Source: Thiodiazotropha sp050291245
GTDB lineage: Bacteria; Pseudomonadota; Gammaproteobacteria; Chromatiales; Chromatiaceae
Reading direction: 5' to 3'
Length of the DNA stretch: 64,000 bases
NCBI GenBank assembly: GCA_050291245.1
Contig: JBNKJP010000012.1
Coordinates: 1 to 64,000, forward strand
Shown: one piece after another, positions 35,580 through 45,323 of the stretch
Layout: the number at the start of each line of letters is the position of its first letter
How positions within the stretch are numbered: position 1 is the first letter of the stretch
Translations under genes and position numbers: made by a program
The notes under the pieces: generated by a model
Database searches by the model: none
What the model saw: the letters and a program-made list of their open reading frames with translations, nothing else
What the model was told of the DNA's origin: nothing

Positions 35580-36338
35580 TCAGTGCGGCTTTAGGGTTGC
35601 GTGGTACTCATTCACGATGTCCTCGGCACTGGCCAGGCCATCGATACGTTTCCACTCTGACGCTGTCCCCTGCCCTCGGATCAAGGTGATCGGCTCGTGA
35701 TTCATTTTTGAGCCACGGAAGATGTCGAACGCCTTTTCCACCGCCACCACATCCTCGTAGCTGCCGGTGTAGAAGGTCCATCCGTCTCCGGCCTTAAAAC
35801 GCTCCGCATAGGCCTTGAGGCGTTCCGGGGTGTCATATTCCGGATCGATGGTGATGGAGATCATCGCCACCGGGTCATCCTCGCCGAGCAGGTCTTGCAC
35901 TTGATGAAAACTCGCGGAGAGCACCGGGCAGATGGTGGTACAGGTGGTAAAAATAAAATTCAGCATGACCGGACGATCCGTGGCCAGCAACTCAGGCAGA
36001 TTGACCGAATCACCGAGATGGGAGGTGAGATCCACATCGGGTATCGAGTAACTGGCCTGTTTAACCTGATAGCCACTCTGTTTCATCATCATCATGTGGT
36101 GGGCATGATGATCATGGGAGGAGTGGTCCATCTCATTCATCGCCACCGTAAACCGATCGGAAGGGGTGTTTGTCGACTGGGGATGGGTCACGCAATCCAG
36201 CTTGAAAACGGCCGGGGCGCGCGCATCATCAAAGGGCGCTGTCTCCCAGGCGGCAGACACACCGGGGAGCAGGAACATGCCCAACAGACCCAGTGTCCAT
36301 CCATTCCATCGTTGGTTTATTTCTACTCTTTTGTCCAT
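35580..36338 (-). CDS. SCO1/SenC-type copper chaperone with His/Met-rich extension
   Basis: A 252-residue exported thioredoxin-fold protein. Copper ligands Cys133 and Cys137 (TTCTTICPVL) and His214 (KMNHEPI) are intact. The segment between the signal peptide and the domain is unusual: DHSSHDHHAHHMMMM (residues 71-85), a dense His/Met cluster that could store or hand over copper. SCO proteins usually load the CuA site of cytochrome oxidase, but no oxidase subunits are here. The neighbours are multicopper oxidase-like proteins, so delivery of copper to those is the better guess. Confidence 0.93.
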   Translation of the reverse strand: MDKRVEINQRWNGWTLGLLGMFLLPGVSAAWETAPFDDARAPAVFKLDCVTHPQSTNTPSDRFTVAMNEMDHSSHDHHAHHMMMMKQSGYQVKQASYSIPDVDLTSHLGDSVNLPELLATDRPVMLNFIFTTCTTICPVLSASFHQVQDLLGEDDPVAMISITIDPEYDTPERLKAYAERFKAGDGWTFYTGSYEDVVAVEKAFDIFRGSKMNHEPITLIRGQGTASEWKRIDGLASAEDIVNEYHATLKPH

Positions 36339-36375
36339 TCGACTTCTCCCCCGATTGGCCGCTCGGGTCTGCCTG

Positions 36376-39300
36376 TCAGACCCGATTCCCGCCGATGCTT
36401 CTTGATTGATTGCGAAAACTCCGTCCCCCGGTCGCGAGGAACAGGACTAAAATTGCCAGCAGCAGCCAGGGATCAAGCGATCCGCCACCGCCTCCCCCGC
36501 CACTTCCCCCGTCGGAGGGTGTCGGAGCGGCGCTGTCATCGTCCACGATGGTGATCTGCATGCTGCTCGCGGCACTGTCCAGGGTTCCACTCCCGGTGAG
36601 GTTACTGAGACTCAGGGTGAGTGTTTTATCCCCATCCTGCAGGGTGTTGTCGATGATCTCGAGGACCAGGGTTTTCCGGGATTCTCCGTCGACAAACTCC
36701 AGGGTGCCGGTGGTGAGGTTATAGTCCGTGCCCGCCACGGCAGCGGTCGATGCGGCGCTGAGATCGACGGTCAGCGCGCCGCTCACCGTATCACTGCGCT
36801 GAATGACGATATTCAACGTGCCCGAGGACTCGCTGACCGACAATGCGGTAATCTCGAATCCGAGTCTCGAGACCGCGGTATTCACCTCATCGTCCGCGAC
36901 GCTGACCAAGGCCTCCTGCAACGCGCCGAGTACGACGCCCCCCTGAGGATTGCTGAGGGTTACCTGGAACGACTCATCCCCTTCCAGAATGGCGTCGTCC
37001 AGGATCGCGATCTGAAAGGTCTTGGTTGCGGTTTCACCATCGGCGAAACTAATGCGCCCGGTGGCAAAGGTGTAGTCGGATTCGGCGATTGCCGTGGCAT
37101 CCCGGGTCGTGTAATCCACGCTGACAGCCCCCGTGGAGCCACCGCTGCGGCTGATGCTGAGGGTCACACTGCCCCCATTCTCATCAACCTGGGTATTCCC
37201 TTGAGTGAATTCCAGGGCACCGGCGGCGGGGGGATCGTCGTCGTCACCCAGGCTCACCCGTACGCTCGCGTTATCCCCGAGCACGGCACCGAACGCCTGG
37301 GACAAGGTCACACGGAAGGTTTCCGTACCCTCGTAAACCCCATCGTCGTTGAGCGTGACCTGGAAATCCTTGCTCAACTCCCCTTCGGCAAAGGTCAGTG
37401 TGCCGCTGGCGACCTCATAGTCGATACCTGCCGTCGCGGTCTCGTCCGAGGTGGCATAATCGACCTGGGCGGTACCGCTGCTGCCCCCTTCCCGGGTCAC
37501 GCTGATGGTCACGCTGCCATCGAACTCTTCGGCTGAGAATTCCCCCAGACTAAAGCTCAGCACCCCTGCCGCGGGGGTCTGGTCATCATCTTCAATGAGC
37601 AGGGTCGCGCTGGCATTGGCGCCCAGCACCGCGCCTCCTGTCGGCTGGCTCAAGCTGAGTACGACACTTTCGTCGCCCTCATAGGTGCTATCGTCAAGCA
37701 AGGTAAGACTGAAGGACCCCGTGGCTTCACCGTTCGCCAGGGAGAGGGTTCCGCCCGCCGCGGTGTAGTCCTCACCCGCTGTCGCGGTCCCGTCGGCGGT
37801 CGCGTAAGTGACGCTGACCGCACCGGAGGTGCCCCCCGTACGGGTCACCGAAATGATGGCCGTGCCACCGCTCTCGGTCTGAGTGAATTCGGAGAGGCTG
37901 AACTGCAGACTGCCCGCCGCCGGCACCGGATCGTCATCCTGGATGGTTACCTGGGTGAGGGTCGGCGTACCCAGTACCCCGTTGCCGGAGAGGTTGCTCA
38001 GACCCAGCATGAAGGATTCATCATTCTCGAAGCTGCTGTCATCGAGAATCGGAATGTTACAGTGCTTGAGGGTCTCACCCTCGGCGAAGGTCAAAGTGGT
38101 TTGCGTGGTGGTATAGTCGCTGCCGCCCAGGGCGCTGGAATCGGCCGTGGCGCAGACCAGGGTCACACTGCCCGTGGAACCGTTGACCCGGGTGACCGGA
38201 ACGCTGATCTGTGCGGACGCTTCGCTCACCGTGTAGGCGCTGCCGCTGAACTGAAAGCTGCCGCCACTGAGCACCGGTTCGTCGTCGAGGATGCTGACTT
38301 CCGCGTAATCGACACTCCCCAGGTCCACACCCAGCGGATTGCTGAGCGTCACAATGAAGGTCTCCAATCCCTCGGAAACCGCGTCATCCGTTATCGGCAC
38401 ACTGAAACTGGCGCTGATCTGGCCATCGGCAAAATTCAGGGTACCGGAGGTGGCGGCGTAATCGGCACCCGCCAAGGCGGTGGAATCAGCGGTGGCGTAG
38501 TCGATCGAACCGGTGCCCTGATCCCCTTCGTTGCGCTGCACCGTGATGGTCAGACTCACCGCATCCTCAGCCACCTGGTATTGAGTGCCACTGAAGCCCA
38601 CGGAACCCACCGGTTGGGTGTCGTTTTCCGTGATTGTCAGGGTGGCGGTATTCATGACACCGACCGCACTACCGCTCAACTGCAGGATAACGGTTTCGTC
38701 CCCCTCATAGACCCCATCGTCGATGATCGGGACGCTGATCGTCTTCTGGGATTCGCCCTCGGCGAAGCTCAGGGTGCCGCTGACCGCTGTATAATCCTGC
38801 CCGGCGGTCGCCGTACCCTCATCCGTGGTGGCGTAATCGATGGCGAGCGAACCGCTGGTGCCACCGCTTCGCGTGACCGTGACGACCAGGCTCCCCGCCG
38901 CTTCGCTCACGCTATAGTCAAAGGCGCTGAACTGGAGTTTCTGTCCCGGAAAGGCACCCGCCGTGGCCCCCAGGGTGAAATCGTCCGAGAAGAAGATGCT
39001 CGGCTCGGCACCCTCTTCATCAACCGTCTGGATGACCAGGGATGAAAATCCCCCATCATCGATGAATCCCAGGAAGGTCCAATCCAGAACCGTCGCCTGG
39101 GCACCGGTAAAATCGATGGCCCCGCCATTGCTGGTGAAACCCAGTTGCGCGCCACTGCCGCTGTAGAACCAGCCTCCGACACCGTAAAGTGTGACCGAGC
39201 CGGAATCCAGGGATATCGCGTCCGGCACCGGATGGGTCGCACTGCCCGCCTCCTGGGCGGCAAACAGTCGGTAAGTGCCCTCGTGGGCGCCCCCGTAGGC

Positions 39301-39582
39301 GTCGCTGAGCAGACCTGAAACCGCGGTGGGGCTGGCCGACCAGGTCATGCCCTGATTGGAGACACTCAAGACCGGGTTGACGCCACGGGTATTGGCCCAG
39401 GCATCGGACTCAAAACTCTCCCCGGTCACGGAGAGCGAACCGCTGTCCAGACTCGCCAGGTCCTGGATAAACCGGGCCTCCGCATTCGCATCGCAACAGT
39501 AGACGGTTACCGCGGCCTGGCTTTGAAAGGACAGCAGCAGTCCGACGCATAGGATCAGAGCGGCGAGTTTCCTGATTATCAT
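36376..39582 (-). CDS. Exported protein with seven Calx-beta domains and a GlyGly-CTERM tail
   Basis: A 1068-residue surface-type protein. The signal peptide ends at about residue 23 (SQA). An N-terminal beta-rich domain (about 25-210, similar in style to PEP-CTERM-associated extracellular domains) is followed by seven Calx-beta repeats. Each starts near FxxxxYxVSE and ends in DDD or DDE calcium-type loops. The end is GGSGGGGGGGSL, a hydrophobic helix and basic residues. That layout is the GlyGly-CTERM signal, which in other bacteria is cut by rhombosortase after passage through type II secretion. The protein is probably released or surface-attached and calcium-stabilised. It sits inside the 19-kb operon. 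Confidence 0.93.
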   Translation of the reverse strand: MIIRKLAALILCVGLLLSFQSQAAVTVYCCDANAEARFIQDLASLDSGSLSVTGESFESDAWANTRGVNPVLSVSNQGMTWSASPTAVSGLLSDAYGGAHEGTYRLFAAQEAGSATHPVPDAISLDSGSVTLYGVGGWFYSGSGAQLGFTSNGGAIDFTGAQATVLDWTFLGFIDDGGFSSLVIQTVDEEGAEPSIFFSDDFTLGATAGAFPGQKLQFSAFDYSVSEAAGSLVVTVTRSGGTSGSLAIDYATTDEGTATAGQDYTAVSGTLSFAEGESQKTISVPIIDDGVYEGDETVILQLSGSAVGVMNTATLTITENDTQPVGSVGFSGTQYQVAEDAVSLTITVQRNEGDQGTGSIDYATADSTALAGADYAATSGTLNFADGQISASFSVPITDDAVSEGLETFIVTLSNPLGVDLGSVDYAEVSILDDEPVLSGGSFQFSGSAYTVSEASAQISVPVTRVNGSTGSVTLVCATADSSALGGSDYTTTQTTLTFAEGETLKHCNIPILDDSSFENDESFMLGLSNLSGNGVLGTPTLTQVTIQDDDPVPAAGSLQFSLSEFTQTESGGTAIISVTRTGGTSGAVSVTYATADGTATAGEDYTAAGGTLSLANGEATGSFSLTLLDDSTYEGDESVVLSLSQPTGGAVLGANASATLLIEDDDQTPAAGVLSFSLGEFSAEEFDGSVTISVTREGGSSGTAQVDYATSDETATAGIDYEVASGTLTFAEGELSKDFQVTLNDDGVYEGTETFRVTLSQAFGAVLGDNASVRVSLGDDDDPPAAGALEFTQGNTQVDENGGSVTLSISRSGGSTGAVSVDYTTRDATAIAESDYTFATGRISFADGETATKTFQIAILDDAILEGDESFQVTLSNPQGGVVLGALQEALVSVADDEVNTAVSRLGFEITALSVSESSGTLNIVIQRSDTVSGALTVDLSAASTAAVAGTDYNLTTGTLEFVDGESRKTLVLEIIDNTLQDGDKTLTLSLSNLTGSGTLDSAASSMQITIVDDDSAAPTPSDGGSGGGGGGGSLDPWLLLAILVLFLATGGRSFRNQSRSIGGNRV

Positions 39583-39654
39583 AGGTTCCTTTCCTTATCT
39601 CCGGTAGGGGAACGAAAACGGCAATGCCAGGCGGCCCCGGTAAGTTATGCTTCG

Positions 39655-40242
39655 CTAATTGACGACCAGATGAGCCTCTTTGAAATCCCCGACCACCATT
39701 GTGACGGTCTCACCGGATTTCACATGGGCATCGGGATTGGCGAAGACGATGTAATAGGTTTTATCGGGTTTGATATTCCGGCCACGGTTCGTGGTGCGAA
39801 AGGCGCCCACTTTTGCCGCCATGGGTACCGGAAGTTTAGCATTGGATTTTTCGACCACCAGCTGAGGCTTGATCCGGCTGTCGAAAAAGGTCCTCGATTT
39901 ATCCACGTCCAATACCCGAAAACGGAAATCGATCATATATCCGGCCGCGGTCAGACGCAGGCTGACCAGTTCCACACCCCACTTCTCGGCGATTGCCCGG
40001 GCCTCCTGTTCCGAAACCAGGGGGGGAAGAACCACCTTCTTGGCCACCGGGGGGGTGAATTTCGCGATGGGTTTCAGCGGGGCATCGGTCGCCTTTTCTG
40101 TCTGAGCCTGGGCCAGGGATGTAACCCCGAAGAGCACACTAACACTGACAATTACGACCAGAATGATCAGTAGCGGGTTACCCCGGGGATGGGAATCCAT
40201 CTTCTGTTGTACGGTATCTTCAGAAATATTCGAGTTATTCAT
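39655..40242 (-). CDS. Small membrane-anchored protein of unknown function
   Basis: A 195-residue protein with an N-terminal membrane helix (about residues 23-45), a Pro/Lys-rich linker and a compact periplasmic domain (about 75-195). The domain contains SEQEARAIAEKWGVELVSLRLTAAGYMIDFRF and ends in TYYIVFANP, VKSGETVTMVVGDF. No catalytic motif is recognised. It lies between the third cupredoxin gene and the Calx-beta gene in the same orientation, so it probably serves the same assembly, perhaps as an anchor. Confidence 0.75.
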   Translation of the reverse strand: MNNSNISEDTVQQKMDSHPRGNPLLIILVVIVSVSVLFGVTSLAQAQTEKATDAPLKPIAKFTPPVAKKVVLPPLVSEQEARAIAEKWGVELVSLRLTAAGYMIDFRFRVLDVDKSRTFFDSRIKPQLVVEKSNAKLPVPMAAKVGAFRTTNRGRNIKPDKTYYIVFANPDAHVKSGETVTMVVGDFKEAHLVVN

Positions 40243-40353
40243 TCAATCAATGCCTGTCAATCAACAATAGGTAGGCATCAACATCCGGTGCCGATCCCCA
40301 AACCGGGACCGGCCCTGGCTATATTGATTTACCTTCTCGGTGTTCATCACGAA

Positions 40354-42477
40354 TCAGTTGGCCGGTGTTGCTGTGACCGTGATCGTGACGTCGGCCGGGT
40401 CGCTCAATGTTCCGTTATTGTCATTGAGGCGATAACTAAACACGTCTGTTCCCGTGAATGCAGGATCAGGTTCATAGAGGAAAGTACCATCCACATTGAA
40501 TGTGAATGTCGCTGCATTTGAAGGAGCCGTCACGAGTTCAGCAGTCGTTGTTGCCATGTCAACAAAAATATCATTCATGATCACTCCAACCCCAAAATCC
40601 AGTGGATTCAGGGTCGAACCTAGAACAACCTCATAAAAGTCCGGCTGTGCCGCTAAAGTCACGACCGGTCCATTCACCGTCACGGTGACCGTGCCGACGG
40701 TGCTGGTTTCAAGCGTAACGCCATCGGTGAGGGTGTAGGTAAAGGTCTCCACCAGGGGGTATGCCGAGGCTGTGACAGGTGGTGTGTAGGTGCAGTCACC
40801 CAGTGCAAGATCCGGACAATCGACACTGCCTTCCAGGATACCGGCGGTATCCAGGGTCACGATCTGCAGGAGGTCACCCTCCGCATCCGTGTCATTGGCC
40901 AGGACATTGAAGTTCACCGGCAGATCGGCATCCGTCACAATATCCGGATCATCCACCGGCACCGGGGGCTGGTTCTCCACCAGGGTCACGGTCACCGGGA
41001 TAGCGTCGACCTGATTCGTGCCGTTCGAGATCGAATAGGTGAAGCTGTCCGTGCCCGCCACGTAGACATCCGGGATAAAGGTACAATCGCCAGCGGCACC
41101 ACATGCGACCGTTCCACCCATTGTCGGGGTGGTGGTGTCATAGGCGACCACGGACAGGCTGCCACCCTCCGGATCCGAGTCGTTGGCCAGCACGTTCACC
41201 GTGCCCGGGCTGCCACTGCCCCCAGCGGGGAAGGTGATCGCGATCTCATCGGCCACACCCACGGGGAGCGCCGCGCCGAAGCTCAGGAAAGCCAGCATGC
41301 CGCCGATGGCGTCACCCACATCCGGGTTTTCCGGATCACTGGGATTGGTCATGTAGCCGTTGCCGTCATAGACCGCATAGTCGCCACCCAGCGGCGCTGA
41401 GACGATGACATCCTTGGTCTTCAACGGAGGCAGGTCAACCGAATATTGTTGCACCGGGGCGGGTGTCACCGTCCCCGTGACGCCGTCCTGCCAGGTATAG
41501 GGTATGCCGTCCTCGGCATGGATGGTGCCGTGCATGCCCTGGATCACCGGCACATGCTTCTCGCTCGCCACGCTCAGGAAGCGCAACAGATTAGGGGCGC
41601 CGGCATTGCCCAGAGGAAGCGCTGCCGAACCCACCGTATAGGGTTCGCCATTGACCAGAAACCAGCGGGCGTTGTAATCGATCGGGGTGTAATTCGGATC
41701 GCCGGCGGCAACCGCGGCGTTGTGCGCCGGATCGATGTCGCTGTAGAACAGTATCTGTTCGCTCTCGTAGGGCACACCCGGATAGATTTCACCGGCCGCG
41801 CCAGACTTGGCAACCGCACCGTAGAGTCCCATGTAGGTCTGCAATTGGGGTTCCGTGCCGGAACGGTAGATGAAGGTTCCGCCCTCGTTTTCGATGGCAT
41901 TGTCCACATGCAGAATGGGACCTCGACGACTTAATGGGATGTCGCCGAGGGTCCAGACATAGTCCATGACGCCACCGTTTGGCGCGGCTTCCAGGCCATA
42001 GGAACGGACCTTTTGGGCGGAATTGGTACGATTTCCAGTAGTCCCGTCATTCCAGGTTGGTCCCATTCTGTTCGGGGTCGATCCACGGACCGGTGAAACC
42101 GGCATTTCCTGTCCGGTCACGACCACGGATGTGGGCGTCGGCAGCATGTTTGTCAGGTAGATCCTGAGTTCGGTGTCGCCCGGAGGAATTGAGATCTCCG
42201 GTCCTGGCGCGGTTGCCTGTGGGACCGCGCATGCCGTTGTATTGGGATTCATGCGATCAGTACTCGACAACTGGCCGTAGCAGGCTCCGCCCTGATCCAG
42301 GGCGTATCCCCACATGGGTACCGTCACATCGGCCTGTCCGGACATGGGCAGCTGTTTGGTGAATGGCTTGGCGATAAGATAGATATCCACAGCCATAGCC
42401 GGCGCTGCGATCAGAGAAAGCGAGCAAGCTAAGATAATCGGTTTGATCTTGGCATTCATGGTTGTTGACCTTTTCAT
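40354..42477 (-). CDS. Exported cupredoxin-like protein C with Ig-like repeats
   Basis: A 707-residue exported protein. After the signal peptide (about residues 1-29), residues about 30-400 follow the multicopper oxidase fold. They share the opening motif VPMWGYALDQ with proteins A and B and have GTFIYRSGTEPQ where copper-binding members have YHxH. The copper-ligand histidines are not conserved, so this protein is probably structural. Residues about 420-707 are three cadherin/Big-type repeats containing NVLANDSDPEG and NVLANDTDAEG. It starts 20 bases after protein B and was probably derived from the same ancestor. Confidence 0.85.
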   Translation of the reverse strand: MKRSTTMNAKIKPIILACSLSLIAAPAMAVDIYLIAKPFTKQLPMSGQADVTVPMWGYALDQGGACYGQLSSTDRMNPNTTACAVPQATAPGPEISIPPGDTELRIYLTNMLPTPTSVVVTGQEMPVSPVRGSTPNRMGPTWNDGTTGNRTNSAQKVRSYGLEAAPNGGVMDYVWTLGDIPLSRRGPILHVDNAIENEGGTFIYRSGTEPQLQTYMGLYGAVAKSGAAGEIYPGVPYESEQILFYSDIDPAHNAAVAAGDPNYTPIDYNARWFLVNGEPYTVGSAALPLGNAGAPNLLRFLSVASEKHVPVIQGMHGTIHAEDGIPYTWQDGVTGTVTPAPVQQYSVDLPPLKTKDVIVSAPLGGDYAVYDGNGYMTNPSDPENPDVGDAIGGMLAFLSFGAALPVGVADEIAITFPAGGSGSPGTVNVLANDSDPEGGSLSVVAYDTTTPTMGGTVACGAAGDCTFIPDVYVAGTDSFTYSISNGTNQVDAIPVTVTLVENQPPVPVDDPDIVTDADLPVNFNVLANDTDAEGDLLQIVTLDTAGILEGSVDCPDLALGDCTYTPPVTASAYPLVETFTYTLTDGVTLETSTVGTVTVTVNGPVVTLAAQPDFYEVVLGSTLNPLDFGVGVIMNDIFVDMATTTAELVTAPSNAATFTFNVDGTFLYEPDPAFTGTDVFSYRLNDNNGTLSDPADVTITVTATPAN

Positions 42478-42497
42478 TGTCGTACCCTCTCCCTAAC

Positions 42498-43874
42498 TCA
42501 GTTGATCGGAACGTCGGGAGGAAGGATGACAACCGCACCCAGGCTACCCCCTGGAAAGATATCGAAGGTGGTGAGTTCCTTTTCCGCGTGGGAGTGCCAG
42601 ACCAGGAAGTAACCGCCGTAGGGATTCAGTCCGCCTTCACCCGGGGGCAGATCCCCCACATCACCGAGGAAGGGACTGCCGCTCCACCATCCGCCCACGG
42701 CCAGATCGCCGACACCGGGCAGGTTGACCAGGTCCGAGAGGGCCTTTCCGTGATCCGGGCAATACTCATGGGCATAGGTCGACCCCGTATCGCCGAAACC
42801 ATCACCGTCACTGTCGATACAAACATGGTTCGTATCGTGCCCATAGACGTCCCAACCCAGATTCTTACCGGTCCAGGTCCAAAGAGCATCCACAGTCTGC
42901 TTGGGTGCGGAATTAATGGTGTTGTCGGAACGACCCAGATCCGCCACGTCCCCGTTTGAGCTGAGCATCTTCCCATCACGACCGATGAAGCGCAGGTTCT
43001 CACCGTGGTAATGCATGGGATGGGAGTCCTGCCCCGCATTCACGTTACGCACCAACACCTCATCGCCAGGATGGGCCTGGACCAGGGATTCGTAGGGCTG
43101 GTTCGGAAACAGGGGGTTGTAGTCGCCCTGGAACAGGTCCGGAAAGACCCGCCCGTTGATAAACCAGACCTTGGCAAAGCGATCCGAATTGGTGAAGTGG
43201 TTGTAGTGACCCTTCTCCATCTGCATGTGGATGTCGGGATCGATCTCCGTCATCAGGTAGAGGTTCTCCTGATCGTAGTCGGTACCGCTACCTTCACCGT
43301 AGGCGCTACGGGTGCCGTCCGCCGGGCGGACCACCAGGACCCCTTGCAGACCCATCTCCGCGTGCAGCCCCGGATTGGCCCCGTCCAGGCTGTGATAGAT
43401 GTAGGTGCCCGGCGAACCCGCGGTGAAGCTATAGGTTACTGTCTCGCCCACATTGGCGGCCTGGGTAATCAGGCCGGCACTGCCGCCGTTGGCCGTCACA
43501 TTATGCCCTGTCACCACGATCGAGACCGGATCCGGCACACCGTAATTGATCATATTAATGGTTACTTGATCCCCCTCAGTCACGATCAGTGTCGGAGCTG
43601 GATACTGAGGCATCGCATACCCTGTCCCAGGGTTGGGAAAGGCAAATTCTCCCTGGTCCATATCCCCAAATCCCCACATGTAGAGACTGGTGCCTTCCGG
43701 CAGATTGATATTGAACGGAAAGGCATACAGATTGAACTCACCGGATGCGTTGGGGGTGATGCCGCGTATGTCATGGGCGGCCTGGCTCTGTGTCCAGGGC
43801 ATGAGACCGGCCACACTCAGCATGAGGACGCTCATCAGCCGTCCAGGTTGTTTGAATAATTTTCTCATCATCAT
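42498..43874 (-). CDS. Exported multicopper oxidase-like protein B
   Basis: A 458-residue protein with a signal peptide (cleavage near SQA/AHD, residue 33). Two cupredoxin domains are visible. Domain 1 keeps YMWGFGD and GTYIYHSLDG but lacks the HCH motif. Domain 2 has HPMHYHG (His285, His288, His290), a type 2/type 3 copper motif, and near the end FLVWHSHAEKE, where the type 1 copper Cys of HCH is replaced by Ser. It therefore keeps part of a trinuclear site but no blue-copper site. Three adjacent Met codons leave the start uncertain by two residues; AGGAGAGA upstream suits the second or third. It follows protein A after 23 bases. Confidence 0.87.
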   Translation of the reverse strand: MMMRKLFKQPGRLMSVLMLSVAGLMPWTQSQAAHDIRGITPNASGEFNLYAFPFNINLPEGTSLYMWGFGDMDQGEFAFPNPGTGYAMPQYPAPTLIVTEGDQVTINMINYGVPDPVSIVVTGHNVTANGGSAGLITQAANVGETVTYSFTAGSPGTYIYHSLDGANPGLHAEMGLQGVLVVRPADGTRSAYGEGSGTDYDQENLYLMTEIDPDIHMQMEKGHYNHFTNSDRFAKVWFINGRVFPDLFQGDYNPLFPNQPYESLVQAHPGDEVLVRNVNAGQDSHPMHYHGENLRFIGRDGKMLSSNGDVADLGRSDNTINSAPKQTVDALWTWTGKNLGWDVYGHDTNHVCIDSDGDGFGDTGSTYAHEYCPDHGKALSDLVNLPGVGDLAVGGWWSGSPFLGDVGDLPPGEGGLNPYGGYFLVWHSHAEKELTTFDIFPGGSLGAVVILPPDVPIN

Positions 43875-43897
43875 TCTCTCCTAGTTCGGCTCGGCGC

Positions 43898-45184
43898 TCA
43901 GTTCACGACGATCTCGGTGATCATGCCACCGTCGAATTGGGTTCTGTTGCTCATCTGATGCAGTTCCGTGGCATGCAGGAAGTAGGTGCCCGGCTGGATA
44001 CCCGCGGTATCGATGATCACGTCATGGGTCTCGCCCCCGCCGAAGTTCACCGAGGCGCTGGTGCGGTAGAGGTTCTTCCCGTCCACACCGCGCATCTGCT
44101 TGGCGCCGGTGCCGACGATGCGCATCTTCAGCCCCGGTGCGGTGAGGGTCCAGAATCGGTCGAGCCCCACGTTGGAGAGTCTCAGCAGCAGCCGTTCACC
44201 CTGATTCACGCTGATCACCGAATCGAGTTTCTGGGTCGGGGTGCCGTTGTTGAGCAGTTCCCCCGGAGTACCGGTCACCTTGCCGGAAGTATCATCCCTC
44301 GGTGCCGGTAGCGGTCCGGGTATCACGGTGTCGGGATAACCGCGACCGTTGATCATCGGATAGTTACCTTCGAGCATGGCGAACGGCAGGGGTTGAATGA
44401 ACAGATCGGCGTCATGAAAATCGGAGTCGAAGCTGCCCAACTGTAAGGCCTTTTCCACATCCCAGGCGGTGGTGCCGTCGTTATCGTTGTAGGTATAGCC
44501 GGCCGGTGCATTCTGATCAGTACCACCGCTGCGTGTCGCCACCGGGCAAGGGATGGCGCCGGTACAACCGGTACTGTCCTGAGCGGGATGTACGTACAGA
44601 TTCGCCAGCATGCCCATCTCCATGTGCTCCGTGGCCTCCACATGGCAGTGATAGAGATAGGTGCCCGGCTCTACCACGTTATAGTAGTAGGTCAGGGTTC
44701 CACCCATGTTGATGGCGATCGAAACCTCGGGCACACCGTCGAATACGGTCGCGGCATTGGGAAACCCGTGCCAATGTACGGTATGTGGATCAAACAGGTC
44801 GGGACGCATCACCGTACCCACATTGGTCAGGTTGAGCCAGAACTCGTCGCCCTCTTCCAGCTCAATGGTGGGTCCGGAAAATTCCGCGTCCAGAATGCCG
44901 TTGTCGATCAGGTCCGCTTCCGGAGTGCCGGTCTGGTTGCCGAAGCCAAAGATGTACATGGGTTCGCCGTCGGACATCACCGTGAAGCTGTCACCGGCGA
45001 TCAGACTCGCGCACTTGGCGTTCGGGTGTTGAGCGGACTGTACGGGAACGACGAGATTACCGTTCGGATCGGCGTTGATGGTGCCCGGACACTGGATGTT
45101 GACCACTGCGGCCGCGCTGCCCATGAAACCCAACAGCGTCACTGCGATAGCCCCTGGGAGCGTGTTCTTATGAAATGTGTTCAT
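43898..45184 (-). CDS. Exported multicopper oxidase A with type 1 copper motif
   Basis: A 428-residue exported protein with signal peptide to about residue 26. Domain 1 contains HTVHWHG (His134, His137, His139) and YHCHVEATEHMEMGM with Cys180, His187 and Met192. These are ligands for type 2/type 3 copper and for a blue type 1 site placed in domain 1. Domain 2 is another cupredoxin, but its final motif (FLHATELHQM) is degenerate. This is the most complete oxidase of the three and the likely catalytic subunit. Substrate could be Cu(I), Mn(II), Fe(II) or an organic compound; the sequence does not decide. Confidence 0.9.
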   Translation of the reverse strand: MNTFHKNTLPGAIAVTLLGFMGSAAAVVNIQCPGTINADPNGNLVVPVQSAQHPNAKCASLIAGDSFTVMSDGEPMYIFGFGNQTGTPEADLIDNGILDAEFSGPTIELEEGDEFWLNLTNVGTVMRPDLFDPHTVHWHGFPNAATVFDGVPEVSIAINMGGTLTYYYNVVEPGTYLYHCHVEATEHMEMGMLANLYVHPAQDSTGCTGAIPCPVATRSGGTDQNAPAGYTYNDNDGTTAWDVEKALQLGSFDSDFHDADLFIQPLPFAMLEGNYPMINGRGYPDTVIPGPLPAPRDDTSGKVTGTPGELLNNGTPTQKLDSVISVNQGERLLLRLSNVGLDRFWTLTAPGLKMRIVGTGAKQMRGVDGKNLYRTSASVNFGGGETHDVIIDTAGIQPGTYFLHATELHQMSNRTQFDGGMITEIVVN

Positions 45185-45258
45185 TGGGCGTTACTCCTCA
45201 TGGTCACGTAGCTGCCAGACTCAAAGATTGAATATCCCGGTGTTTCCTGTCTCTTCCC

Positions 45259-45291
45259 GACCCCGGCCGGTCGTAACCGGCCTTGGGGATC
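45259..45291 (-). promoter_or_regulatory. Strong hairpin between the giant gene and oxidase A
   Basis: CCCCGGCCGG and CCGGCCTTGGGG form a GC-rich stem in the 139-base gap of the operon. There is no T-run on the transcribed side, so RNA stabilisation or partial attenuation is more likely than full termination. Confidence 0.45.
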
Positions 45292-45323
45292 GGTACAGAC
45301 GTTCAGCGTGTCTGAGCGCTTCA

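Noticed and set aside
38062..39045. 327-residue plus-strand frame opposite the Calx-beta protein
   Set aside because: Periodic Gly/Arg/His content simply mirrors the Calx-beta repeats on the other strand.
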